NCBI GenBank assembly: GCA_965213885.1
Contig: OZ243919.1
Coordinates: 2,294,001 to 2,358,000 of the forward strand
Length of the DNA stretch: 64,000 nt
Source of the DNA: VYFG01 sp965213885
Lineage (GTDB): Bacteria > Pseudomonadota > Gammaproteobacteria > Arenicellales > Poriferihabitantaceae
Reading direction: 5' to 3'
In this document: one piece after another, positions 19,735 through 36,939 of the stretch
Numbering within the stretch: the first letter of the stretch is position 1
How the letters are laid out: each line of letters opens with the position of its first letter
Position numbers and translations under genes: made by a program
Notes under the pieces: generated by a model
Told to the model about the DNA's origin: nothing
Seen by the model: only the letters and a program-made list of their open reading frames with translations
Database searches by the model: none

Positions 19735-19756
19735 AAAAATGCGGCTCTTCCCGCAT
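19735..19756 (-). terminator. Terminator-like hairpin (possible attenuator) between rpsL and rpsG
   Basis: On the minus strand the stem ATGCGG/CCGCAT with loop GAAGAG is followed by TTTTT, 29 bp before the rpsG ATG. The stem is only six pairs, so termination would be partial. It lies inside a 320-bp gap (19706-20025) that otherwise shows no gene. E. coli regulates this intercistronic region with S7. Confidence 0.5.
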
Positions 19757-20025
19757 AGGTTGTTCGCGGCAAAAGCTGGTCAATGTTCCGGGGCGCCCCT
19801 GACCACGGCCGTGAAGGCCGCGTCCAAGGCACCGACTGTTTCACTTGGTGAAGCCCGATCCGATACATGCCGGCAACCCGGCATCAACTCCCTTTCGAAG
19901 CTTCACAAACAGGAGTTTGGGGGCAGTACCCGGTGAATCCCGATGGATGTCACAATCGGCTGGTCCTGCCAGCCTTCGTATTGCCCTGCGTTGTACTGTT
20001 AACTTTTATCCAGAGGCGGACGAAG

Positions 20026-20400
20026 TCAGGACTTCGGCCGCTTGGCACCGTATTTGGACCGGCCCTGTCTGCGGTCGGACACGCCGGAGGTGTCCAGGGC
20101 GCCGCGGACGGTGTGATAGCGCACACCCGGCAGGTCCTTGACCCGGCCACCCCGGAGCAGGACCACGGAGTGTTCCTGCAGGTTGTGGCCCTCACCACCG
20201 ATATAGGTGGTTACTTCATAACCGTTCGTCAATCTTACCCGGGCCACCTTCCGAAGAGCGGAATTCGGCTTTTTCGGTGTGGTGGTGTAGACACGCGTGC
20301 AAACCCCCCGGCGCTGCGGACAGGCCTGAAGAGCCGGTACATTGGTTTTCTTCACCTGCTGCCGGCGGGGTTTCCTGACCAGTTGGTTGATGGTTGGCAT
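20026..20400 (-). CDS. rpsL: 30S ribosomal protein S12
   Basis: The product has 124 residues from ATG 20400 (MPTINQLVRKPRRQQVKKTN). It contains TTTPKKPNSALRKVARV with the lysine that is mutated in streptomycin-resistant strains, here wild type, and the GGRVKDLPGVRYHTVRG loop. It is the first gene of the long ribosomal transcript, with a leader of about 210 nt. Confidence 0.98.
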   Translation of the reverse strand: MPTINQLVRKPRRQQVKKTNVPALQACPQRRGVCTRVYTTTPKKPNSALRKVARVRLTNGYEVTTYIGGEGHNLQEHSVVLLRGGRVKDLPGVRYHTVRGALDTSGVSDRRQGRSKYGAKRPKS

Positions 20401-20619
20401 GCGTATTGTCTGCTTCGGTATCCGACGACTGAAATTTGGTTGGGCGATTGGTTCCGAATCACGCCTGGCAGGCCCCGGTCCGCCCGGACCCGGTTGCCGC
20501 AGCATGAGGACAGCCTCTCAGGCTGGTCCGCCGGAATTCCCGGGAAGCCCGGACTCGTTCTGCGGCTTCGGGACGCCCGCAAGGATTTTCACCCTTGCCG
20601 GTCCCCCAAGAGGGCGGCG

Positions 20620-20648
20620 ATTCTATGTCCCGGAGGGTTCCCTGTCAA
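20620..20648 (-). promoter_or_regulatory. Strong sigma70 promoter of the str/ribosomal operon
   Basis: On the minus strand a perfect TTGACA (20643-20648) and TAGAAT (20620-20625) are 17 bp apart. A GC-rich discriminator (CGCCGCCC) follows, as at stringently controlled promoters. It would produce a leader of about 210 nt before rpsL and is the only strong promoter I find before the whole rpsL-rpmJ run. Confidence 0.8.
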
Positions 20649-20726
20649 GCGCCGCGGGCGCCCGTGAGAGTGCGGGAAAACGCCCGTCGACAGTGGATTC
20701 CGGTCCTGTCCGCAGCCGCCGTGAAC

Positions 20727-20748
20727 CCCGCCGCCCGGAAGCGGCGGG
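20727..20748 (-). terminator. GC-rich hairpin downstream of rpoC
   Basis: An 8-bp stem, CCCGCCGC/GCGGCGGG, with loop CCGGAA lies 22 bp after the rpoC stop and before the str promoter. It has no clear T-run on the minus strand, so it may be a weak terminator or an RNA-stabilising structure. Confidence 0.4.
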
Positions 20749-20769
20749 TTGCGGCCGTAGAGCCCCGGA

Positions 20770-24975
<4,206 letters not shown>

Positions 24976-25003
24976 TTTTCTGCCTCGTAGTAATTCGGTT
25001 GAT

Positions 25004-29083
<4,080 letters not shown>

Positions 29084-29252
29084 GAGTTGCCCCTTAGAAC
29101 GAACTTGATTTGGCAACGGCGCCAGCGCCGTCAGGATTGGAACCGGATTCCCCATCGGCGGTCCGCGGCGGTGTCTCGCCGTGACCGGCCCACGGGACAT
29201 ACGGCCCCCGGGTCAGCTTGCAAACCGGATCCGCGGATACCGCACGAACAGC

Positions 29253-29286
29253 GGCGCAGGGAAGCGGGAAACCCGCTCCCTGCGCC
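29253..29286 (-). promoter_or_regulatory. Long hairpin between rplL and rpoB (attenuator or RNase site)
   Basis: GGCGCAGGGAAGCGGG (29253-29268) pairs with CCCGCTCCCTGCGCC (29272-29286) around an AAA loop, giving 15 pairs with a single bulge. No T-run follows it on the minus strand. E. coli has an attenuator and an RNase III cleavage site in the same interval, which balances L7/L12 against RNA polymerase. This structure could do the same. Confidence 0.6.
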
Positions 29287-29318
29287 ACGGTCGGAACAGT
29301 AGTCGGATGCAACTGGAA

Positions 29319-29708
29319 TTACTTGAGTTCGACGGAACCGCCGGCTTCCTCGATCTGCTTCTTGAACTCTTCCGCTTCCCCCTTGTTGACACCCTCCTTG
29401 ACCGGGGAAGGCACACCTTCCACCAGGTCCTTCGCCTCTTTCAGGCCAAGGCCGGTGATGGCGCGAACCGCCTTGATGACGCCAACCTTCTTTTCACCAA
29501 AACCGGTGAGAACGACATCGAACTCGTCCTTCTCCTCAACAGCGGCGCCCTCCGCATCGCCGCCGCCGGCGGCAGGGCCAGCGGCCACCGCCACGGCGGC
29601 CGCAGCGGATACGCCGAATTTCTCTTCCATGTCCTTGATCAATTCGGACAGGTCGAGCACTGACATCTCGGCAATGGCGTCGAGAATCTCATCTTTGGTT
29701 ACAGCCAT
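29319..29708 (-). CDS. rplL: 50S ribosomal protein L7/L12
   Basis: The product has 129 residues. It has the N-terminal dimerisation helix, an Ala/Gly-rich hinge and the C-terminal domain FDVVLTGFGEKKVGVIKAVR. It forms the stalk that recruits GTPase factors. It lies 73 bp after rplJ. Confidence 0.98.
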   Translation of the reverse strand: MAVTKDEILDAIAEMSVLDLSELIKDMEEKFGVSAAAAVAVAAGPAAGGGDAEGAAVEEKDEFDVVLTGFGEKKVGVIKAVRAITGLGLKEAKDLVEGVPSPVKEGVNKGEAEEFKKQIEEAGGSVELK

Positions 29709-29781
29709 GGATCTACTCCTGATTACAGAACACTAAAACAATTGATTCGGAATTTCGGCAAACAGCCGACCGGAAGGACCA

Positions 29782-30306
29782 TCAGGCCGCTTCCCTGGAC
29801 TCCGCGACAGCGGCCAACGTCCTGACGAACTTGCCGGGCACCTCGTTGAGCGTGGTCACGAACTTCTGGACCGGGGCCTGCATGGTCCCCATCAGCTTGG
29901 CCAGCAGTTCCTGACGCCCGGGCAGCCTGGAAAGCTCATCGATCATCTGCCGATCCATCAGTGAGCCGTTCATGGCGCCCACCGTGATCTTCAGCTTGTC
30001 GCTGTCTTTCGCATACCTGGACATCACCTTCGCCACGGCAACCGGATCTTCCGAGATGGAAAAGATCACCGGGCCGGCAAAGTGTTCGCCCAGGCACGCG
30101 AAGTCCGTGTCAGCGACGGCAATCCGGGCCAGGTTGTTCTTCACAACCCTGATCCAGACGCCGGCGCTGCGCGCCTCCCTGCGAAGGTCGGTCAACTGAG
30201 CCACCGTCATTCCGCGATACTCGGCAAGTACACCGGCGTTGGCCGAAGCGATGGCTTCACTGGCCTCGCTGATGACCGCCTTTTTCTGTGCGAGACTTAA
30301 ACTCAT
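29782..30306 (-). CDS. rplJ: 50S ribosomal protein L10
   Basis: From ATG 30306 the product has 174 residues (MSLSLAQKKAVISEASEAIA) with a GGGAG ribosome-binding site upstream. A TTG one codon earlier also keeps the frame but is less likely. RVVKNNLARIAV is the conserved 23S-binding part. L10 anchors L7/L12 and autoregulates through its leader in E. coli. Confidence 0.97.
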   Translation of the reverse strand: MSLSLAQKKAVISEASEAIASANAGVLAEYRGMTVAQLTDLRREARSAGVWIRVVKNNLARIAVADTDFACLGEHFAGPVIFSISEDPVAVAKVMSRYAKDSDKLKITVGAMNGSLMDRQMIDELSRLPGRQELLAKLMGTMQAPVQKFVTTLNEVPGKFVRTLAAVAESREAA

Positions 30307-30537
30307 CAATCAACTCCCAATTTACGTTTGGTGTCCTGAACCAGGAAAAACCTGACTTGGGCCACCGTCTAGGCTGGCTTCGCGCCGGACCGCAAGGCGG
30401 TCCCTTGATCAATTAAGCCCCGGGAATCTCCCGGAAAGCGCCAGCGGTCTTTGACAATCCACCGAATCCGGTCTCATCACCGGAGCCGGCAGACCCCAAA
30501 CAGTTCGGCAGGTCTTGCGACATGCCTTGCATCAGTG
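30307..30537 (-). promoter_or_regulatory. Candidate L10 leader upstream of rplJ
   Basis: This is a 231-bp gap between rplA and rplJ with no gene. It contains a perfect 7-bp hairpin GGACCGC-AAG-GCGGTCC at 30387-30403. In E. coli the equivalent region is the L10(L12)4-binding autoregulatory leader. The assignment rests on position and structure only. Confidence 0.4.
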
Positions 30538-31239
30538 TCAGCGAATGACGCTGATCGAGCCGCGATCCACCCTGATGCCAGGGCCCATGGAGCTGGACAG
30601 CGCCACGCGGCGGATATACTGCCCCTTGGAGGCGGCGGGCTTCGCCCGGATCAGGGCGCTGATCACTGCGTTCAGGTTCTCTTCCAGATCCTCGACGGAG
30701 AACGAGACCTTGCCGATGGAACAATGGATGATCCCGGCCCTGTCGATCCGGTACTGCACCTGGCCGGACTTGGCATCCGACACGGCCCTGACCACGTCCG
30801 TGGTCACGGTGCCCACCTTGGGATTGGGCATCATGCCCCTGGGACCGAGAATCTGGCCCAGTTGGCCCACGACGCGCATGGAGGCCGGCGTGGCGATGCA
30901 CAGCTCGAACGCGATCTCGCCCGCCTTGACACTGTCCGCCAGGTCCTGCAGTCCGACGAGGTCGGCCCCCGCCTCGCGTGCCGCATCGGCGTCCTCGCCC
31001 TCGGCGAAAACGGCCACGCGCACGGTCTTGCCAGTGCCCTTGGGCAATACCGTGGCGCCGCGGACATTCTGGTCCGACTTGCGGGCATTGACACCGAGAT
31101 TCACGGCCATGTCCACACTTTCGTCAAACTTGGCCGAGGAAAGCTCCTTCAGCAGGGACAACGCCTCGCCGACGGGATAGAACTTCTCCCGCTCAACCTT
31201 CTCCAGCACCGCGCGGATACGCTTGCCATTCTTTGCCAT
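30538..31239 (-). CDS. rplA: 50S ribosomal protein L1
   Basis: The product has 233 residues. VDMAVNLGVNARKSDQNVRG and ILGPRGMMPNPKVGTVTTDV are diagnostic L1 segments. L1 forms the mobile stalk at the E site. It lies 2 bp after rplK. Confidence 0.98.
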   Translation of the reverse strand: MAKNGKRIRAVLEKVEREKFYPVGEALSLLKELSSAKFDESVDMAVNLGVNARKSDQNVRGATVLPKGTGKTVRVAVFAEGEDADAAREAGADLVGLQDLADSVKAGEIAFELCIATPASMRVVGQLGQILGPRGMMPNPKVGTVTTDVVRAVSDAKSGQVQYRIDRAGIIHCSIGKVSFSVEDLEENLNAVISALIRAKPAASKGQYIRRVALSSSMGPGIRVDRGSISVIR

Positions 31240-31241
31240 GA

Positions 31242-31673
31242 TCAGACGCCCTCCACTTCCACGCCCATGCTGCGGGCGGTACCTGCAATGATGCGTACGG
31301 CGGAATCCATGTCATAGGAACTGAGGTCGGGCTCCTTGGTCCGGGCGATTTCCTCAACCTGTGAGCGAGTCAGCCTGCCCACCTTGTCCCGGTTCGGCAC
31401 GCCGCTGCCCTTGGCGATTCCGGCGGCCTTCCGGATCAGGATGGCCGCGGGCGGGGTCTTCCTGATGAAGGTGAAGCTCTTGTCCGCGTACACGGTAATC
31501 ACCACCGGGACCGGCAGCCCCTTTTCCAGGTCCGCGGTCTCTGCATTGAACGCCTTGCAGAATTCCATGATGTTGACGCCGTGCTGTCCCAGCGCCGGCC
31601 CGACCGGCGGACTCGGCTTGGCGTCGCCCGCAGGCACCTGCAGCTTGATGTATGAATCGATCTTTTTCGCCAT
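31242..31673 (-). CDS. rplK: 50S ribosomal protein L11
   Basis: The product has 143 residues, with KLQVPAGDAKPSPPVGPALG and QHGVNIMEFCKAFNAET, the conserved N-terminal domain at the GTPase centre. The 141-bp gap upstream (31674-31814) holds no gene and could carry the L1-responsive leader known from E. coli, which I could not identify. Confidence 0.98.
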   Translation of the reverse strand: MAKKIDSYIKLQVPAGDAKPSPPVGPALGQHGVNIMEFCKAFNAETADLEKGLPVPVVITVYADKSFTFIRKTPPAAILIRKAAGIAKGSGVPNRDKVGRLTRSQVEEIARTKEPDLSSYDMDSAVRIIAGTARSMGVEVEGV

Positions 31674-31814
31674 GGTTATCTCCAGGTTGGGTACCAGCGC
31701 TCGGGAATTGCCGGATGGGCCGGGCGTGCCAGAAACCTGGCCCGACCAACGACTCCGGAGATTCCGACCCGCAAGGGCGAGCTCCCCTGTTACAAATTGC
31801 CAGGTGGCATCGGG

Positions 31815-32399
31815 TCAGCCCTTCTCCACCTGGGTGAAATCCAGTTCGACCGGCGTTGACCGGCCGAATATGGTGACGGAAACGCGCAGCTTCGATTTTT
31901 CGAAATTGGCATCCTCAACGGTGCCGTTGAAATCGGCGAACGGTCCGTCGATGATGCGGACCAGCTCGCCGGGGGCGAAGGTGAACTTCATCTTCGGCGC
32001 ATCGGAGCTTGCGGTAACCTGCTGGATGATCTCGTCCGCCTCCCGGTCGGAAATCGGCATCGGCCGGTTTTCGGTGCCCCCGATGAATCCCGCCACCCTG
32101 GGCACACCCTTGACGAGGTGCCAGGTGTCATCGGTCATCGCCATGTGCACCAGCACATAGCCAGGGAAGAACTTGCGCTCGCTGGTCCGTTTCTGACCGC
32201 CCTTCATTTCCACCACTTCCTCGGTGGGAACGAGAATGTCGCCGAAGAAGTCCTGCATGCCGCTTCGATCGATATGCTCGTGCAGCGACTGTTGCACCTT
32301 CTTCTCATACCCGGAAAACGACTGGATCACGTACCAGCGCTTCTGCGGGGCATCCCCGGCGGAATCTTCGACAACTTCCGGTGCAGTCTGTTCAGCCAT
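31815..32399 (-). CDS. nusG: Transcription termination/antitermination factor NusG
   Basis: From ATG 32399 (MAEQTAPEVVEDSAGDAPQK) the product has 194 residues. The NGN domain contains KRWYVIQSFSGYEKKVQQSL and the C-terminal KOW domain FAPGELVRIIDGPFADFNGT. NusG couples RNA polymerase to Rho or to the ribosome. It starts 2 bp after secE. Its acidic N-terminal extension (about 15 residues) is slightly longer than in E. coli. Confidence 0.97.
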   Translation of the reverse strand: MAEQTAPEVVEDSAGDAPQKRWYVIQSFSGYEKKVQQSLHEHIDRSGMQDFFGDILVPTEEVVEMKGGQKRTSERKFFPGYVLVHMAMTDDTWHLVKGVPRVAGFIGGTENRPMPISDREADEIIQQVTASSDAPKMKFTFAPGELVRIIDGPFADFNGTVEDANFEKSKLRVSVTIFGRSTPVELDFTQVEKG

Positions 32400-32401
32400 G
32401 G

Positions 32402-32752
32402 TCAATCGCTCACTCCCAGGATCAGGTTGTAGATCGTCTCGAACAGCAGTTTGTCCACCAGGGCGATAAACAGGCCGATCACGATGACCAGAAGGATGAC
32501 CATCAGCGTCACCATCATGGCTTCACGGCGATTCGGCCAGACGACTTTCTGGCGCTCGATGTTTGCGCCCCGGGCAAACGCCCAGGCCGTCTTGCCGGCG
32601 TCGCTGGTATAGGCGATTGCCGTCGCAGCCGCCATGCCGGCCAGAACAATACCGACCCGGGCGACCTGGATCAGGTCATCGAGGTAGTAGTAGGCAGCGA
32701 CCGAGGCGGCTACTACCAGTCCCGCGATGATCAATATCAGCTTGTCTTTCAA
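32402..32752 (-). CDS. secE: Preprotein translocase subunit SecE
   Basis: The 116-residue protein has three hydrophobic segments, as in the gammaproteobacterial long form. The conserved ERQKVVWPNRREAMMVTLMV precedes the essential last membrane helix. The only usable start I find is TTG at 32752. An in-frame stop lies at 32771-32773 and no ATG or GTG lies between. It follows tRNA-Trp by 57 bp. Confidence 0.93.
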   Translation of the reverse strand: MKDKLILIIAGLVVAASVAAYYYLDDLIQVARVGIVLAGMAAATAIAYTSDAGKTAWAFARGANIERQKVVWPNRREAMMVTLMVILLVIVIGLFIALVDKLLFETIYNLILGVSD

Positions 32753-32809
32753 CGCATCAATACGGTTCTGTTACCGGGCGATGACCGCAGAACGATCCGG
32801 TTTCGAATC

Positions 32810-32885
32810 TGGCAGGCCAGGAGGGAATCGAACCCCCAACCTGCGGTTTTGGAGACCGCCGCTCTGCCAATTGAGCTACTGGCCT
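32810..32885 (-). tRNA. tRNA-Trp (CCA)
   Basis: This is a 76-nt cloverleaf with encoded CCA. The acceptor arms AGGCCAG/CTGGCCT pair perfectly, and the loop CTCCAAA gives anticodon CCA. It lies between tuf copy 2 and secE, a common gammaproteobacterial arrangement. Confidence 0.97.
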
Positions 32886-33019
32886 TCGAAACTCGCCCCA
32901 TTGTGCCGGCAGGCCCGGAACCGGGTGGGAGCGAAGCACGCCGCGCTCCCGTCCTGCCGACGGCTTGTACCCGGGTTACCCGGGAACGGTTGCATGACCC
33001 GGTCGAAGCATCGCCCGCC

Positions 33020-34210
<1,191 letters not shown>

Positions 34211-34268
34211 GTGTCAAGTCCCACTCGTTTAAAGATGTCATTCCCGCTTCACGGGCATATTTGGTTGC

Positions 34269-34344
<76 letters not shown>

Positions 34345-34388
34345 ATCGTTTACCAATTCAGCCACCCCCGGCCGGAATTCGGAGCCGA

Positions 34389-34463
34389 TGGAGCGGGTGA
34401 TGGGAATCGAACCCACATCATCAGCTTGGAAGGCTGAGGTTCTAGCCGTTGAACTACACCCGC
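34389..34463 (-). tRNA. tRNA-Gly (UCC)
   Basis: This is a 75-nt cloverleaf with encoded CCA. GCGGGTG pairs with CACCCGC, and the loop CTTCCAA gives anticodon TCC. It corresponds to E. coli glyT in position and sequence. Confidence 0.97.
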
Positions 34464-34507
34464 ATTACTCATTCTCTTTCCCCACTCCCCCCGACTGGAC
34501 GCGGAGA

Positions 34508-34592
34508 TGGTGGAGGGGGGAGGATTCGAACCTCCGAAGGCTGAGCCAACAGATTTACAGTCTGCCCCCTTTGACCGCTCGGGAACCCCTCC
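34508..34592 (-). tRNA. tRNA-Tyr (GUA)
   Basis: This 85-nt class II tRNA has a long variable arm and encoded CCA. GGAGGGG pairs with CCCCTCC, and the loop CTGTAAA gives anticodon GTA. It corresponds to E. coli tyrU. Confidence 0.97.
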
Positions 34593-34671
34593 AAATACCG
34601 GTCCCCAGATTGCCTGACGTTCTGGCGGCAGCACCCACCCGGCCATCCCGGCTCGCAAGAGCCTGCCCGGA

Positions 34672-35092
34672 TGGAGCCCGCAGAGGGACTCGAACCCACG
34701 ACCTGCTGATTCATACCCGCTACCGCTTTCACGGCCCCGAACCGCCGTCCCGGGGACTTCCCGGAGTGGCGGAACCGGTTTGGGGTCTGGACTTTCTCTT
34801 CACCATACCGGACACCGGTCGCCCGACGCCCCGCTACAGGTGGGTGGTGTAAAGTCTCTACACTCCCCCGCACCTGACCGGGAACTCTGGCCGGAAACCC
34901 TGCGAAGCTCATCGGTTTCGGTACGGGGTAGCACGGGATTGCCATTCACGGAAATTGTGCGCTGCCCGGTATCGGCCCCGCAACATCTCCGGAGTAAGGT
35001 TTCCCCGTTTTAGCCACCTCCACTTCTCGGGTTTCCCCGGGAAGGTGCAAAAAATACAAATCAGCTGCTCTAGCCAACTGAGCTATGCGGGC
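34672..35092 (-). tRNA. tRNA-Thr (UGU), interrupted by a group I intron
   Basis: Exon 1 (35056-35092, 37 nt) and exon 2 (34672-34711, 40 nt with CCA) join into a 77-nt cloverleaf. The acceptor GCCCGCA pairs with TGCGGGC, GCTGA pairs with TCAGC in the anticodon stem, and the loop is TTTGTAA with anticodon TGT. The two halves lie 344 nt apart, with the break directly after U36. The T stem GTGGG/CCCTC has one T-T mismatch. It is the first tRNA of the cluster, in the place of E. coli thrU. Confidence 0.93.
34712..35055 (-). ncRNA. Self-splicing group I intron (IC3-like) in tRNA-Thr(UGU)
   Basis: The 344-nt insert follows the group I rules: the 5' exon ends in U (U36) and the intron ends in G before AATCAGC. 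Numbering the intron from 35055, positions 8-10 GCA pair with the anticodon UGU with a terminal G.U wobble (P1). P2 is capped by CGGG-GAAA-CCCG (17-28). P3 is GGTGG (38-42) with CCACC (209-213). P7 is GACTTT (200-205) with AAAGTC (261-266). P8 closes CACC (214-217) with GGTG (252-255). GTGTAGAGACT, CACCCACCT, TATGGTGAAG and AGTCCAG resemble the Azoarcus tRNA-Ile intron as I remember it. No endonuclease ORF fits inside. Confidence 0.92.
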
Positions 35093-35214
35093 CCAAAATG
35101 AAAACGAAAATACCCTGCCAATCTAAAGAATCAGCGAAGGGAAATTGGTTTCAGGAAGCGCCTGACCGGCCAACCGTATGGCCTGCACATAACCGCCAAA
35201 CAAAATGGAGCGCG

Positions 35215-35244
35215 ATTTTACTCAAATTGCCCCATTGATTGCAA
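35215..35244 (-). promoter_or_regulatory. Promoter of the tRNA-tuf operon
   Basis: On the minus strand TTGCAA (35239-35244) and TAAAAT (35215-35220) are 18 bp apart. AT-rich sequence lies upstream (possible UP element) and a CGCGC discriminator downstream, the signature of stringently controlled stable-RNA promoters. The transcript would start about 115 nt before tRNA-Thr(UGU). The rest of 35093-35320 shows no gene. Confidence 0.65.
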
Positions 35245-35320
35245 TGTAATTTCACCATTATTTTTACGACCGGGTGGGTAAGGAACCCAGGGGTTGATTC
35301 CGGTGGCCGGACGTGGAGTT

Positions 35321-36058
35321 TCATTCCGTTTCCAGGGCATCGCACGCCTTTTCCGACACCCTGACGCCCTCCGCCAGCCAGTCGCGCTCCAGCAACTGGC
35401 CGAGAAACCCGCTTTCCGCGGTGACGTCCAGCCAGAAAAGCGGCCCCAGGGTTCGATACTCCGGCTGGGAACGGGCATCGACCTCCTGCTGATCCTGGAG
35501 GTACTCGACATACCGCAGGGCCAGTTCCTCCTGGGTGAAATAGCCAAGCGATATCCTCCCCTTGCCCTCACGCAGATAGTAGAAATGATCCAGATCCTTC
35601 TGGGCCAGCATCTCCATGGTGGACTGGGCCGAGTCTCCGGACCCGAAGGGGCCGAGATAGACCCGCACCGCCCTCAGTTCCCGGCTTGCGCTGCGTTCCC
35701 GGGCACTGGCCCAGGGCTGCTGCCTGACCCATTCCCGGGCACCATCCCAGTGCTCGTCCCGATGAAACGGCCCCACGCGGACGCAGACATGTTCCCCCTC
35801 GGGCAACATCGCGGATTCCGCGTCGGAGAGGGTGCCGTCGTCACCGGCCCGGCCCGGCCCGGCCGCCGCCGGGTCTTCCCGGCCTCCCGCCGACGGCGCC
35901 GGGGCATCCGGCACGGCTTCCTTCAGCAGGAGCATGCTGTCCCGGTTGATGTCCTGACGGGCCTCGCCCCCGAACTGCACCGATTCAACCTGGTGATTGC
36001 TGATTCCCAGAAAAACCAGTACGTTAACCACCAGAAGCACGGCCGCGACCCACTTCAT
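35321..36058 (-). CDS. SPOR-like domain protein with N-terminal membrane anchor
   Basis: The 245-residue protein begins with one hydrophobic segment (about residues 3-19, VAAVLLVVNVLVFLGI). A low-complexity Pro/Ala/Gly region of about 40 residues follows, and then a repeat resembling SPOR: CVRVGPFHRDEHWDGAREWV, then VYLGPFGSGDSAQSTMEMLA. Such proteins bind septal peptidoglycan or act as envelope factors. It overlaps coaX by 4 bp and is often found after coaX in gammaproteobacteria. The exact function is not known. Confidence 0.75.
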   Translation of the reverse strand: MKWVAAVLLVVNVLVFLGISNHQVESVQFGGEARQDINRDSMLLLKEAVPDAPAPSAGGREDPAAAGPGRAGDDGTLSDAESAMLPEGEHVCVRVGPFHRDEHWDGAREWVRQQPWASARERSASRELRAVRVYLGPFGSGDSAQSTMEMLAQKDLDHFYYLREGKGRISLGYFTQEELALRYVEYLQDQQEVDARSQPEYRTLGPLFWLDVTAESGFLGQLLERDWLAEGVRVSEKACDALETE

Positions 36059-36939
36059 GGCAGGCGCTCCCCGGCCACCAGTGAAAGGCCGTCCAGAACC
36101 AGGTTGGACCGGATCTCCCCCGGATGCCGGATACCGGCGGATACGATTCCGGCATCACCCCCGGTGACCAGAACCGGCACCCGCCCGCCAGCCCCCCCCG
36201 GGGACCGGAGTCCGTCGATGCAGCGGTCGACTCCACCGCAAACGGCATGGCAGGCACCCGCGCGCACCGCGTCGTCACTGTTGGTGGCAAGCGGTGACGG
36301 GAGGACGCCTTCCGCATCCGCGTTCCCGCCCTGCGCCGGCAGGCCGGCGTCCAGCCGGATGCAACCGGTCTCCCGATCCAGCACCCGCATCATCGTCGCG
36401 ATGCCCGGCAATATGGCCCCGCCCGCAAAACGGCCGCGAACGACAAGGTCCACGGTGACCGCGGTGCCCGCATCCACCACCACGACGGCCTCTTCGCCCC
36501 CCTCTGTGCAGATCGTCCGGTGCGCGGCAAGAGCCGCCAGCCACCGGTCGCAGCCCAGCTGGGACGGATCGTCGTAACCATTGATCATTCCATCGAATTC
36601 CGCTTCGGACGCCACGAACTCCGCGGCCACCCCCCAGCGCCGGTGACACCAGCTCCTGAACATGTCCACCGCGCCGCTGTGGCTGACAGCGCTCACCAGT
36701 ATCCGCCCGGGCGACGGCATCCCGGGGAAGCCGCTGTCCAGTATGCGGGCGCCTTCACGGTCGCTGGGCGCCGTTTCAACTGCAGCGGACCGTCCGGCCC
36801 GGATGGAGACCACGCCCTCGGCAGCCGACGCCGGATGATTCTGCCCGGCGCCGATGATGCCGGACCCCCGCCTAAGGCGCCACTTGAGCCTCTGGTTTCC
36901 CATGTCCACCAGCAGGCAACTGCCCGGATCAGTTCCCAT
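36055..36939 (-). CDS. coaX: Type III pantothenate kinase
   Basis: The 294-residue protein is an ASKHA-fold kinase. The N-terminal phosphate loop is LLVDMGNQRLKWRLRR. The pantothenate-site region is CDRWLAALAAH, and VVVVDAGTAVTVDLVVRGRF plus GGAILPGIATMMRVL follow, as in CoaX. It catalyses the first step of coenzyme A synthesis and is not inhibited by CoA in known members. It is longer than the typical 245-260 residues, through insertions in the first half. It overlaps the birA stop by 11 bp. Confidence 0.9.
   Translation of the reverse strand: MGTDPGSCLLVDMGNQRLKWRLRRGSGIIGAGQNHPASAAEGVVSIRAGRSAAVETAPSDREGARILDSGFPGMPSPGRILVSAVSHSGAVDMFRSWCHRRWGVAAEFVASEAEFDGMINGYDDPSQLGCDRWLAALAAHRTICTEGGEEAVVVVDAGTAVTVDLVVRGRFAGGAILPGIATMMRVLDRETGCIRLDAGLPAQGGNADAEGVLPSPLATNSDDAVRAGACHAVCGGVDRCIDGLRSPGGAGGRVPVLVTGGDAGIVSAGIRHPGEIRSNLVLDGLSLVAGERLP

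Noticed and set aside
19203..19868. Extension of EF-G to 918 residues
   Set aside because: The added part is rpsG read in another frame. The family N-terminus starts at GTG 19202.
34593..35055. Possibility that the Thr tRNA halves are two separate decayed tRNA fragments
   Set aside because: The halves pair perfectly in acceptor and anticodon stems, the junction satisfies group I splice rules, and a group I core lies between them.
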